A stretch of DNA of 64,000 nucleotides from Arthrobacter alpinus (GTDB lineage: Bacteria; Actinomycetota; Actinomycetes; Actinomycetales; Micrococcaceae). The position numbers and the translations under genes were made by a program. Of this stretch, positions 9,877 to 18,800 are shown one piece after another. Each line of letters starts with the position of its first letter. Position 1 is the stretch's first letter. The notes under the pieces were generated by a model. That model was given only the letters and a program-made list of their open reading frames with translations. It ran no database searches and was not told where the DNA came from. The stretch covers positions 62,001-126,000 of the forward strand of contig NZ_CP013200.1 in NCBI RefSeq assembly GCF_001445575.1, written 5' to 3'.

Positions 9877-10077
9877 CTAGCAGCAGCGACCTTCAGGATT
9901 GGCGTCCTGGCGGTCAGTCTTATCGCGCCAGAACTCCTTGACCGTCATGGGCGCGGTGGCACAGGCGGTGGCCTGGTGATGCTCAAGATACTTGTCGTAA
10001 GAATCCTCGCCGAGGACCCCCTTGAGGTACTTGTTCACCGCCATCAGGCCGCGGCCGGCGCTGCGCAACACGTCCAT
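9877..10077 (-). CDS. ybdD: YbdD/YjiX family small protein
   Basis: A 66-residue soluble protein of the YbdD/YjiX (DUF466) family, which almost always follows cstA or its paralogue btsT and is thought to be needed with the transporter. Family features are visible: a basic N-terminal helix (VNKYLKGVLGEDSYDKYLEH), the segment MTVKEFWRDK, and a Cys-rich end (GRCC). It starts two bases after the cstA stop, so co-translation is likely. A terminator-like palindrome follows. Confidence 0.88.
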   Translation of the reverse strand: MDVLRSAGRGLMAVNKYLKGVLGEDSYDKYLEHHQATACATAPMTVKEFWRDKTDRQDANPEGRCC

Positions 10078-10079
10078 GA

Positions 10080-12347
10080 CTAGTGACCGGACCGTGCTGT
10101 TTGCTTGCCGGATTCAGCCCATTCCTTGACAAGCACCTTCTCGGCCGCGTTGGGAAGTACCGAAGCCGGGGCGAAAATACGCGATGCCACGGCAGGGTCT
10201 TCCATGCTGGGTCCGCCACCGGCCTTGATGGCGCGGATGGTGACCAGAATGGCCGTCGCAATGACGATCAGGGACAGCACCACAAAGATGATGGACAGTG
10301 TTCCCTGCACGAAGGTATTGCGAACAACGGCCTCCATTGCTGCAACAGTCTTGGCCGTACCGTGACTGGTTTCGCCGTTAGCCAGCGCCGTCTTGAACGC
10401 GTTGTGCTGAGCCCAGTAGCCCACGGCCGGGACGGTGGAGAAGATCTTCTGGAAGGAAGCAACCACTGTCACAACGGTGACAAAAGCGAGCGGCAGCGCC
10501 ACCATCCACAGGTACTTCACGTGCGTGGTCTTGGAAACGATCACGAGGCAGACGGACAGCGCAATGGCGGCCAGCAGCTGGTTGGCGATTCCGAAGAGCG
10601 GGAACAAGGTGTTGATGCCACCCAGCGGATCGGTGACTCCCATGATGAGGATCGCTCCCCAACCGGCCACCATGATGCCCGTGGTGATCCACGAGCCCGC
10701 GCGCCAAGAGGTGTCCTTGAACTTCGGCACAAAGTTACCAATGGAATCCTGCAGCATGAAGCGCGCAACGCGAGTTCCGGCGTCGACAGCGGTGAGGATG
10801 AAGAGCGCCTCAAACATGATGGCGAAGTGGTACCAGAAGCTCATCATCGCTTGGCCGCCGGCCACCTGCTGCATGATGTGCGCCAGACCCACGGCGAGGG
10901 TGGGGGCGCCGCCGGTGCGCGAAACGATGGACTCTTCGCCAACGTCGGACGCGGTTTGGGCCAGGGTTGCGGGGTCAACGTGCACACCGGTCAGGCCCAG
11001 CGAGTTCACGAACGCCGCCGCACCTTCGATGGTGCCGCCGGTGGCCGCCCCCGAGGAGTTCATGGCGAAGTAAATGCCGCGGTCAATGGACAGCGCCGCG
11101 ACCAGCGCCATGATGGCCACGAAGGACTCCATGAGCATGCCGCCGTAGCCAATGTAACGGGCCTGGCGTTCCTTTTCGATCAGCTTGGGCGTGGTGCCGG
11201 AGGCGATCAAGGCGTGGAAACCGGACAGCGCGCCACAGGCAATGGTGACAAACAGGAACGGGAACAGTGTGCCGGAGAAGACCGGGCCGTCGCTGCGGCC
11301 AGCAAATTCGCTGAATGCCGGGACGTTGATGGTGGGCCGGACCAGCACAATGGAGCCGGCCAGCATCACGATGGTGCCGATCTTCATGAATGTGGAGAGA
11401 TAGTCGCGCGGGGCCAGCAGGAGCCAGACGGGCAAGATGGCGGCAATGAAACCGTAGACGATGATGCACCAGGCGAGCGTGGTGCGGTCCAGATGGAATG
11501 CGGCAGCGCCCCATTCGGTGGCTGCGACCATGCCGCCGCCAATAATGGCCGCGAGCAGCAGTACGACGCCGATCAAGGAGACTTCCATGACCTTGCCGGG
11601 GCGCAGGAAACGCAGGTACACGCCCATGAACAGGGCGATCGGGATGGTCATGGAGACCGAGAAGACGCCCCACGGGGATTCGCCCAGTGCGTTGACAACC
11701 ACCAGGGCCAGGATGGCAACAATGATGATCATGATCAGCAGGGTGGCGATCAGGGCAGCGGTGCCGCCGATGACGCCGAGTTCTTCGCGCGCCATCTGGC
11801 CCAAGGAACGGCCGCCGCGGCGCATGGAGAAGTGGAGGACCAAGTAATCCTGGACCGCACCGGCAAGAACGACGCCGACGATGATCCAGATAGTGCCGGG
11901 CAGGTAACCCATTTGGGCTGCAAGGATGGGGCCCACGAGGGGGCCAGCGCCGGCAATGGCGGCGAAGTGGTGTCCGAAGAGGACGTTGCGGTCGGTGGGG
12001 ACGAAGTCCTTGCCGTCGGCCTTGTATTCGGCCGGGGTGGCGCGCTTGTCATTGGGCTTGACGAGAAATTTCTCGATGACCTTGGAGTAGAAACGGTAGG
12101 CAATCAAGTAGGTGCACACTGCGGCGAAAACGAACCAAATGGCGTTGACTGATTCACCGCGAACCACTGCCAACATGACCCAAGCAACGCCACCCAACAG
12201 CGCAATGGCTGCCCAGATGGCGATCTTGATCGGAGTCCACTTATGAGCCTCTGCCTCTTCTTCGAGGTTGACGGCTACGGGTGGCAGATCCGGGTCCTGG
12301 ACTAAAACATCGGCTGGTTCATCAGCCCTGCTCGACGGCACACTCAT
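10080..12347 (-). CDS. cstA: Carbon starvation protein CstA
   Basis: A large inner-membrane transporter (755 residues, many helices) of the CstA family; members import peptides or pyruvate when better carbon is scarce. The N-terminal 45 residues are acidic and cytoplasmic. Family blocks are clear: NDKRATPAEYKADGKDFVPT, VLFGHHFAAIAGAGPLVGPI, and the DYLVLHFSMRRGGRSLGQM segment. The gene is first of a two-gene unit with ybdD. The start ATG 12347 opens the conserved acidic leader; no strong ribosome-binding site is seen. A 375-base spacer with an intergenic repeat array lies upstream. Confidence 0.94.
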   Translation of the reverse strand: MSVPSSRADEPADVLVQDPDLPPVAVNLEEEAEAHKWTPIKIAIWAAIALLGGVAWVMLAVVRGESVNAIWFVFAAVCTYLIAYRFYSKVIEKFLVKPNDKRATPAEYKADGKDFVPTDRNVLFGHHFAAIAGAGPLVGPILAAQMGYLPGTIWIIVGVVLAGAVQDYLVLHFSMRRGGRSLGQMAREELGVIGGTAALIATLLIMIIIVAILALVVVNALGESPWGVFSVSMTIPIALFMGVYLRFLRPGKVMEVSLIGVVLLLAAIIGGGMVAATEWGAAAFHLDRTTLAWCIIVYGFIAAILPVWLLLAPRDYLSTFMKIGTIVMLAGSIVLVRPTINVPAFSEFAGRSDGPVFSGTLFPFLFVTIACGALSGFHALIASGTTPKLIEKERQARYIGYGGMLMESFVAIMALVAALSIDRGIYFAMNSSGAATGGTIEGAAAFVNSLGLTGVHVDPATLAQTASDVGEESIVSRTGGAPTLAVGLAHIMQQVAGGQAMMSFWYHFAIMFEALFILTAVDAGTRVARFMLQDSIGNFVPKFKDTSWRAGSWITTGIMVAGWGAILIMGVTDPLGGINTLFPLFGIANQLLAAIALSVCLVIVSKTTHVKYLWMVALPLAFVTVVTVVASFQKIFSTVPAVGYWAQHNAFKTALANGETSHGTAKTVAAMEAVVRNTFVQGTLSIIFVVLSLIVIATAILVTIRAIKAGGGPSMEDPAVASRIFAPASVLPNAAEKVLVKEWAESGKQTARSGH

Positions 12348-12544
12348 ATTATTCCCTACGCTAAAACTTCAATTACGGCCTTTTGAGGGTAGGCACAGGA
12401 TATGGGTCACAGTCCCGATGTGGCGTCAATCATGCTCTCCAAGCGACGAGTGGTAGTGAATGCGCGGCGAGTGGCAGGCGAGCGGCGCATCGCAAGGTGC
12501 TGACGTATCTGCAGGAGCGTTGGTAGTGCGGGCACCTCCTATCA

Positions 12545-12665
12545 ACGCTCCCGCAGCGAATGGGGTTAAACCCGATACGCTCCCGCAGCAATTGGGGTTT
12601 AACCCGAAACGCTCCCGCACAAGGTGAGGGAGCGTCGGCCAAAAAGCCCCGAAAGGTGAGGAAGC
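12545..12665. repeat. Intergenic GCTCCC repeat array, left part
   Basis: Two direct units of about 32 bases (12545-12576, 12577-12608), each beginning ACGCTCCCGCAGC and holding a GGGTTAAACCC-type palindrome, are followed by a closing unit that folds as GCTCCC/GGGAGC (12611-12632). A further 36-base unit (12630-12665) recurs on the other side of the IS. The rest of the 12348-12544 spacer shows nothing I can name. Confidence 0.8.
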
Positions 12666-12723
12666 CCCTCTGCGTCAGGCTGGTTGTGAGTCACTCATTA
12701 ACCGTTGATTGAAGGAGCCGGCC

Positions 12724-13128
12724 GTGGCCGTTGATAACAAGGGATTTACCCGTGAAGAGATCCGTGAGTTCGTGCATGAGTACTATTTGCAGCCGCGGGG
12801 GTCGCGGAAGGAGTGGCTTGCCTCGAAGTCCATCTCCGATTGGATCTTCCGCAGGTGGCGCACGATGGTGGTCGAAGGCGATATCGACCGGGGCCTGATT
12901 CCGCGAGAACATGGAGGTATGGTCCCGACAAATAGTGAGCTCTCCGCGTTTGAAAAAGCACGCGCGAAAGAGATAGCCGCCCATCGTGTTGAAGTCGAAA
13001 AATTCCAGAAGCGCATTGCTGAGCTTGAAGGAGTAAATTCGGCTCTGGGAAAAGCTATAGGGCTCTTGCACGAGTTGAACGTGCCAGAGTCCGATACAAC
13101 CCCGACGAGCGATCAGAAGCGTTCATAG
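12724..13128 (+). CDS. IS3-like transposase OrfA (DNA-binding part)
   Basis: The 134-residue first frame of the element. It starts with GTG at 12724, six bases after GAAGGAG; the frame is open to TTG 12709 but that start has no spacing for a ribosome site. The N-terminal half resembles a helix-turn-helix (FTREEIREFVHEYY and SRKEWLASKSISDWIFRRWR). A C-terminal coiled coil with Leu/Ile heptads (VEVEKFQKRIAELEGVNSAL) would allow dimers. The family's usual role is to bind the inverted repeats and regulate transposition. The slippery heptamer lies inside its last third. Confidence 0.82.
   Translation: MAVDNKGFTREEIREFVHEYYLQPRGSRKEWLASKSISDWIFRRWRTMVVEGDIDRGLIPREHGGMVPTNSELSAFEKARAKEIAAHRVEVEKFQKRIAELEGVNSALGKAIGLLHELNVPESDTTPTSDQKRS
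13047..13092 (+). promoter_or_regulatory. Programmed -1 ribosomal frameshift signal
   Basis: The slippery heptamer G GGA AAA (13047-13053) is in the orfA frame. After a 6-base spacer a hairpin follows: 13060-13066 pairs with 13086-13092, then after one mismatch 13068-13072 (GCACG) pairs with 13080-13084 (CGTGC), with a 7-base loop. Slipping back one base enters the orfB frame, which is open from 13029. Confidence 0.82.
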
Positions 13129-14156
13129 CAGCTGAGACCACCCTCGTCCTGGAGCTGAAAGAGCTCACCAGATCCCAGCGGACGGCTCTGAAGCTGACCG
13201 GGGTTTCGCGTGGGACCTGGCACTACAGGTTCAATCCCCGCCCAGGCGTGGAGAACCCCACCCATCAAGCCGACCGGGCCTATGAAAGCCGGATCAGTAC
13301 CATCCATCAGGAGTGGATTCTTGAGTTCATTCTGGCCGGCTGGGAGAAGAACAACTCCGTGGATCATTCTTTCGCCACGGCCTGGGACAACGGCGTGATG
13401 ATCGCCTCCCGCCGCACGTGGTGGCGGGTCGCGGCAGAGTACGAGGACCAGAATGCGCGCCCCACAGTCCCGACCAAACGCGGCGGTAAACGCGGCACCG
13501 CGCAGAAGCCGGTTCTCAAGGCCACCGGTCCCTGCCAGGTCTGGTCTTGGGACATCAGTGACGTCTATTCCAAGTGGCAGGGAAGGGTTTACAAGGTGTA
13601 TTCCATCATGGATATCTACTCCCGGGAGATCGTCGGCTGGCGGATCGAGGAACGCGAGGCTGACTACCTCGCCGTCGAGATGTTCGAGGCCGCCATCGCC
13701 CGCTACGGCGCCCCGCGCGTGGTTCACGCGGACTCGGGCCCATCCATGAGGTCACACCTGCTCCGTGACTCTCTCAATTCCCACGGCGTGGAACTCACTT
13801 TTAACCGTCCCTACGTCTCCAACGACAATCCCTTCAGTGAGTCAGGTTTTCGCACGATGAAATATCGGCCCGGTTACCCTCGAATCTTCGAAAGCCTCGA
13901 GGCCGCCAGGGACTACCTCACCGACTACGTGCGCTGGTACAGCAACGATCACAAACACTCCGGCATCGCCTTGTTCTCACCAGCACAAGTCCACGACGGG
14001 TCCTGGAAAGAGCTCTGGGATAAACGCGAAAAAACCCACCAGGAATACTACGAACAAAACCCAGGAAGGTTCCGCCAACGACCCACCACACCAGCCCCAG
14101 CCCAACACGTAGGGATCAACCTCCCCAAACCCGAAGAACACCAAAAAATAGCCTAG
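13053..14156 (+). CDS. IS3-like transposase OrfB, DDE integrase core (made as OrfAB fusion)
   Basis: The catalytic part of the transposase. In this frame there is no stop between 13029 and 14156; the first possible independent start is GTG 13248, but the slippery site upstream suggests it is made as an OrfA-OrfB fusion. The rve integrase core carries the DDE triad: Asp in WSWDISDV, Asp in VHADSG and Glu in NPFSESGF, the last two separated by exactly 35 residues as in IS3 enzymes. The C-terminal segment is basic and Pro-rich. No internal stop or deletion is seen. Confidence 0.88.
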   Translation, partial: SYRALARVERARVRYNPDERSEAFIAAETTLVLELKELTRSQRTALKLTGVSRGTWHYRFNPRPGVENPTHQADRAYESRISTIHQEWILEFILAGWEKNNSVDHSFATAWDNGVMIASRRTWWRVAAEYEDQNARPTVPTKRGGKRGTAQKPVLKATGPCQVWSWDISDVYSKWQGRVYKVYSIMDIYSREIVGWRIEEREADYLAVEMFEAAIARYGAPRVVHADSGPSMRSHLLRDSLNSHGVELTFNRPYVSNDNPFSESGFRTMKYRPGYPRIFESLEAARDYLTDYVRWYSNDHKHSGIALFSPAQVHDGSWKELWDKREKTHQEYYEQNPGRFRQRPTTPAPAQHVGINLPKPEEHQKIA

Positions 14157-14182
14157 TGACTCCACACAGCTTGACAATTTTC

Positions 14183-14223
14183 GAGCGTCGGGTCAAAAAC
14201 CCCGAAACGTGAGGAAGCGTCGG
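14183..14223. repeat. Intergenic repeat unit, right of the IS
   Basis: The sequence matches 12630-12665 at roughly nine bases in ten (shared cores GAGCGTCGG, CAAAAA, CCCCGAAA, GTGAGGAAGC). The IS therefore sits between two neighbouring units of one repeat array. Confidence 0.75.
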
Positions 14224-14245
14224 TGGGTGGTGGATGGGCCGGCAT

Positions 14246-15229
14246 CTAGAGCGTCAGTAGCACCTTGCCGACATGCGCGCCCGAATCAAAGTATTCATGC
14301 GCGGCGGCGACTTGCTCCAACGGGAACGTCTTGTCCACCATGGGCTTGATAGCGCCGCTGGCAATCAGGGGCCAGACGTGCTCGCGCACGCCTTCCATGA
14401 TGGCTGTCTTTTCCTCAACCGGCCGGGCACGCAGCGTGGTGCCAATAATGGCCGCGCGTTTGGTGAGCAGCGCACCCAGGTCCAGTTCCGCCGTCGCACC
14501 TCCCTGCAAGCCAATAACCACCAAACGGCCATAGGTGGCCAAGGCGGCCACATTGCGGGCCAGGTATTTAGCGCCGACGACGTCGAGAATCACGTTTGCG
14601 CCTTGACCCTCGGTAAATTCGTTGACTCGGTCCCCGAAGTCTTCGGTGCGGTAGTTGACGGCCGCATCGGCTCCGAGGTAGCTGGTGAGCATGGCGACCT
14701 TCTCGTCGCTGCCGGCCGTGGCAATAACTCGCGCACCGGCCGCCTTGGCGAGCTGGATGGCCATAGCCCCAATGCCGCCGGCGCCGCCGTGAATGAGCAC
14801 CGTCTCGCCGGGCTGCAGCTGAGCCGTCATGAACAGATTCGAGTGAACCGTGGCAGCAACCTCAGGTAGCCCTGCGGCGGAAATCACATCAATTCCTTCT
14901 GGCAACGGCAGCACTTGACCTGCCGGAACACAGACCTGAGCCGCATAACCGCCCCCTGTGAGCAAGGCCACAACCTTCTGGCCAACGCTGAACGGCTTAG
15001 TCACGTTCGTCCCAAAAGCGGCGATCCGACCCGACACTTCCAAGCCCAAAATGGGGGAGGCTCCGGGTGGCGGCGGGTAGAAACCACGGCGCTGCTGCAC
15101 GTCAGCACGGTTGATTCCCGCGGCAATCACGTCAATAAGCACCTCACCCGGGCCCGGCTGCGGCGCAGGGACCTCGGATATGGCCAGAACCTCCGGCCCG
15201 CCGTTGCCCGTTGTAACAATCGCCTTCAT
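14246..15229 (-). CDS. NAD(P)H-quinone oxidoreductase, PIG3/zeta-crystallin type
   Basis: A zinc-independent medium-chain dehydrogenase/reductase, expected to reduce quinones or enones with NADPH in the cytoplasm. The N-terminal GroES-like domain shows GPGEVLIDVIAAGINRADVQQRRGFYPPPPG, typical of PIG3 proteins in its parts AGINRAD and YPPPPG. The Rossmann domain has GGAGGIGAMAIQLAKAAG. Catalytic zinc ligands are absent. The frame is open to 15280, but ATG 15229 starts the conserved MKAIVTTG and has GGAG six to seven bases before it. It stands alone between the IS and tRNA-Ser; no operon partner. Confidence 0.88.
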   Translation of the reverse strand: MKAIVTTGNGGPEVLAISEVPAPQPGPGEVLIDVIAAGINRADVQQRRGFYPPPPGASPILGLEVSGRIAAFGTNVTKPFSVGQKVVALLTGGGYAAQVCVPAGQVLPLPEGIDVISAAGLPEVAATVHSNLFMTAQLQPGETVLIHGGAGGIGAMAIQLAKAAGARVIATAGSDEKVAMLTSYLGADAAVNYRTEDFGDRVNEFTEGQGANVILDVVGAKYLARNVAALATYGRLVVIGLQGGATAELDLGALLTKRAAIIGTTLRARPVEEKTAIMEGVREHVWPLIASGAIKPMVDKTFPLEQVAAAHEYFDSGAHVGKVLLTL

Positions 15230-15325
15230 AACCTTCTCCATTGCCGTTTTCACCCTGCGAATCCTCAAGAGGGCCGCCACTCATTTTGGTGGCATGGCCC
15301 TGCCTATGAAACACTACTAGTGTAA

Positions 15326-15413
15326 GGAAGGTTGTCCGAGCGGCCGATGGAGCTGGTCTTGAAAACCAGTGTGCGGTAACCCCGTACCGCGAGTTCGAAT
15401 CTCGCACCTTCCG
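15326..15413 (+). tRNA. tRNA-Ser (TGA)
   Basis: A class II tRNA with a long variable arm. GGAAGGT pairs with ACCTTCC and the discriminator is G; CCA is not encoded. The anticodon stem CTGGT/ACCAG holds loop CTTGAAA with anticodon TGA at 15360-15362. A strong terminator follows. Confidence 0.96.
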
Positions 15414-15418
15414 CGCTA

Positions 15419-15458
15419 AAAGAGGGAAGTAATCTCATCACGAGATTGCTTCCCTTTT
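15419..15458 (+). terminator. Terminator after tRNA-Ser(TGA)
   Basis: GGGAAGTAATCTC (15424-15436) pairs with GAGATTGCTTCCC (15442-15454) with one mismatch, flanked by AAAA and TTTT. It could act in both directions. Confidence 0.88.
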
Positions 15459-15686
15459 GCGTTCCCCTGGCCTTTCCGGCCGCGAGGCTGCCTGGCGTGG
15501 CGAAACCGGGCCGCCGCCTGAATTTCACTGTGGGCTTCCACTCCCCCGACCGCCGAATGCCCTCTCGCCAGCCAAAAGCACTCATTCAAACAGTGAAGCA
15601 AGTCACACTAGGCTCTTGCGAACGTAATGGAACATTTTCCAAAGTCACCGAACAGAGCCTGTGAGTTTACCTGACCGACTCAACCC

Positions 15687-15708
15687 GTTCATGAATGATT
15701 CACGTCAA
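15687..15708 (+). promoter_or_regulatory. Putative PhoP (PHO) box
   Basis: GTTCA at 15687 and ATTCA at 15698 are spaced 11 bases apart, as in actinobacterial PHO boxes built from 11-base direct repeats. It precedes the secreted nuclease/nucleotidase, a phosphate-scavenging type of gene. The remaining spacer (15459-15833) shows nothing else I can name. Confidence 0.35.
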
Positions 15709-15833
15709 TGCACTTGGCTCAATAGCGTTCCCTTATTTCTGTCCGCGGAGTGCCTTGTGCCGTTCTCGGAGCAGCTTACGGGCGATCATCACTCAAGGCA
15801 CAACGGCGTGCCACCCATTCGAGAGTTGGAGAC

Positions 15834-18800
15834 ATGACGAGCAACAACTTCTACAAGGCAGGACTCGGGGCCGCCTTGGCCCTAGGGCTCGCCGTTGCAC
15901 CGCTGGCGATTTCGCCCGCGCTGGCCAACGACGGACCCACACCAACAGAAACCACAGCAGCTGCGAGCACTGAAGCAGCCGCAAAGCAAAGTCCGACGGC
16001 GGATCCCTCACCGACTCTCGCAGCGGCACCGGCGGCTCCTCTGGCAGCCGCCCCGGCACCGGCGAACGTCATCATCAACGAGGCCTATGTCAACGGTGGC
16101 AGCGCTAACGCCACCTACAAGAATAAGTTTGTGGAGTTGTACAACCCCACCGCTGCGGACATCAACCTAAGCGGCTGGTCACTGCAGTACCGCTCCGGGA
16201 CAGGATTAGCGGCACCCACCGGACTGACTCCCCTGTCCGGCACCATCAAGGCCAACGATTACTTCCTGATCAAGGGCAACTCCAACGGTGACGCGGGCCT
16301 TGAACTACCTGCCACCGACGCGGATTCCAGCGGATTTGCTTTTGCTGGTGGTGGCGGCACGCTCATCCTCTCTAACCAAGCCACCAAGCTGCCGGCAAAC
16401 TTGGCCACGGGCTCCCTCACTGGCACGGCCGGTGTCGTTGATCTTCTGGGCTTCGGCACCTCCAACACTTTTGAGACAGCCGCGTCCTCGGCCGCTTCAG
16501 TCACCAACTCCCTGAACCGCAGCAACTTCGCGGACACAGACAACAACTCGTTGGACTTCACCCGTGCAACCCCCACCCCACCGGCACCCAGGGCGCAGGC
16601 GAGCCGCCCGCTCCCCCGAAGATGCCGGTATCAAAACCATCGCCGAGATCCAGGGCGAGGGCGCCAAGAGCCCCCTCGAAGGATCCACCGCCACCACCAA
16701 GGGCAAGGTCACCGCCGCCTACCCCACCGGCGGATTCAACGGCTACTTTATCCAGACCCCCGGGACCGGTGGCGATCTGGACATGGCAACCCACAAGGCC
16801 TCCGATGGCATCTTCGTCTATTCACCCGCGACCGTGGGTAGCGTCAACATTGGCGATTACGTCCAGGTCAAGGGACTCGTCAAGGAATTTGGCGGCGCCA
16901 CCGGCAGTACCACTACCGAGATCGACGTCGCCGCAGGTGGAATGACCAAACTGGACGACGCAGCGGTAGAGGTCAAGGCCGCCGTCGTCAGCGTTCCGGC
17001 AAGCACGGACGCACGCGAAACGCTCGAGGGCATGCTCGTTGCGCCCCAAGGTAAATTCACCATCACGGACAACTACTCACTGAGCAACTATGGCGAAGTC
17101 GGCCTGGCGACCGGGACCGCCCCGTTGGTCCAGCCCACCGCCGTGGCTCCGTATGGATCCGATGCATACAAGGCACAGGTTGAGCAGAATGCTGCCCGTG
17201 CCATCAAGCTCGACGACGGCGCCAGCACCAACTTCCTCAGCGCCGCCGGCTCTGTTGTTCCCTTGCCTTGGCTGAGCCAGGGTACGCCGATGCGCGTTGG
17301 ATCCGTCTCCGAGTTCATTGCTCCGGTGATTTTCGATGACCGTAACAGCGCCTACAAGTTCCAGCCTCTAGAAGCACTGACCCCAGACAACGCGGGAAAT
17401 GTGCAGCCCATCGCTTTCGGAAACACCCGGGCAGATGCACCCAATGACGTCAAGGGCAACCTCAAGGTTGCGTCCTTTAACGTCCAGAACTACTTCACCG
17501 AGACCGGTGATAAGAACCCCAGCTGCCAGTTCTACACCGACTACAGCGGCAACAAGATCAGCGTTAAGGGTGGCTGCGACCAGCGCGGAGCCGCCGATGC
17601 CGCGAATCTCTTGCGTCAACAGGACAAGATCGTCTCTGGCATCAACGCCTCCACGGCAGATGTGCTTTCGTTGGAAGAGATTGAGAACTCTGCAAAGTTT
17701 GGCAAGGACCGCGACGCGGCTCTGTCCACGCTCGTTGATGCCCTCAACGTAGCGGCCCCGGGAGTCTGGGACTATGTCCGCTCACCTGCTGCAGATAAGC
17801 GTCCCGCCGTTTCTGTAGAGGACGTGATCCGTACGGCCTACATTTACAAGAAGGCCGTCGCCGTGCCCGTTGGCGAATCGGTCATCCTTGATGATGCCGC
17901 TTTCACCGGCATTGCCCGGCAGCCGCTGGCCCAGTCCTTCAAGTTGGTTGGTGCCGCCGATTCTTCCAAGGTGCTGCTGATAGTCAACCACTTCAAGTCC
18001 AAGGGTTCAGCGATCGGAAACGACACCGATCAGGGGCAGGGCAACTCCAACCTGGCCCGCGTAGCGCAAGCTAAGGCTCTGGTGAAGTTCTCCACTGAGC
18101 AGCAGACCGCGCAAGGTACCAATAAGGTCCTCCTGATGGGTGACTTCAACGCCTATGGCTTTGAGGATCCCATCACCGTCATGACTGCCGCCGGTTACGT
18201 TGACCAGGATCCCAAGACGGGTAAGCACTCGTACAGCTTTGGCGGGATGGTTGGCTCACTGGACCATGTTCTTGCTTCCCCGGCTGCCGAAAACATCATC
18301 ACAGGCGCCGACATTTGGAACATCAACTCCGCTGAGTCCATTGCCATGGGCTACAGCCGTTACAAGTACAACGCAACGGACTTCTACACCCCGTCCATGT
18401 TCTCTGCTTCAGACCATGATCCCGTGGTGGTGGGCTTGAACCTCGCTACTGCTCCGGTAACGACTAAGGAAATCAACCTTCTAAACATCAATGATTTCCA
18501 CGGCCGCATTGACGCCAACACGGTGAAGTTTGCCGGCACGGTGGAGCAGCTGCGTGCAGCCTCAGGCGATGCCAATACGGCGTTCCTGTCCGCTGGCGAT
18601 AACATCGGTGCAAGTGTGTTTGCCTCGTCATCGCAAGACGACTTGCCCACCATTAATGTGCTGAACGCGCTGGATCTGCAGGCGTCCGCCGTCGGAAATC
18701 ATGAGTTCGACAAGGGCTTCGCTGATCTGGAAGGCCGTGTGGTTGACGCAGCCAACTGGGACTACCTCGGTGCCAACGTGTACAAGAAGGGCACCACCAC

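Larger units (their letters stand above)
12671..14176 (+). mobile_element. IS3-like insertion sequence, two overlapping frames
   Basis: About 1.5 kb carrying orfA and orfB. Imperfect terminal inverted repeats are visible: GTCAGGCTGGTTGTGAGTCA at 12674-12693 and its partner GTGACTCCACACAGCTTGAC at 14156-14175. Exact ends and target duplication are uncertain by a few bases. A G GGA AAA slippery heptamer plus hairpin joins the two frames, and orfB keeps all DDE residues, so the element looks intact and possibly active. Both sides are flanked by copies of the same 36-base intergenic repeat. Confidence 0.85.

Noticed and set aside
10083..12152. A 689-codon open frame opposite cstA
   Set aside because: It is a mirror of the GC-rich cstA codons, rich in Gly, His and Asp with no family features; cstA itself is certain.
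12360..12430. A CRP-like site upstream of cstA
   Set aside because: Only the TGTGA half (as TCACA) is present; the second half does not match.
12545..12665. A CRISPR-like array of GCTCCC units
   Set aside because: Only two or three units, palindromic parts within the units, no unique spacers and no cas genes.
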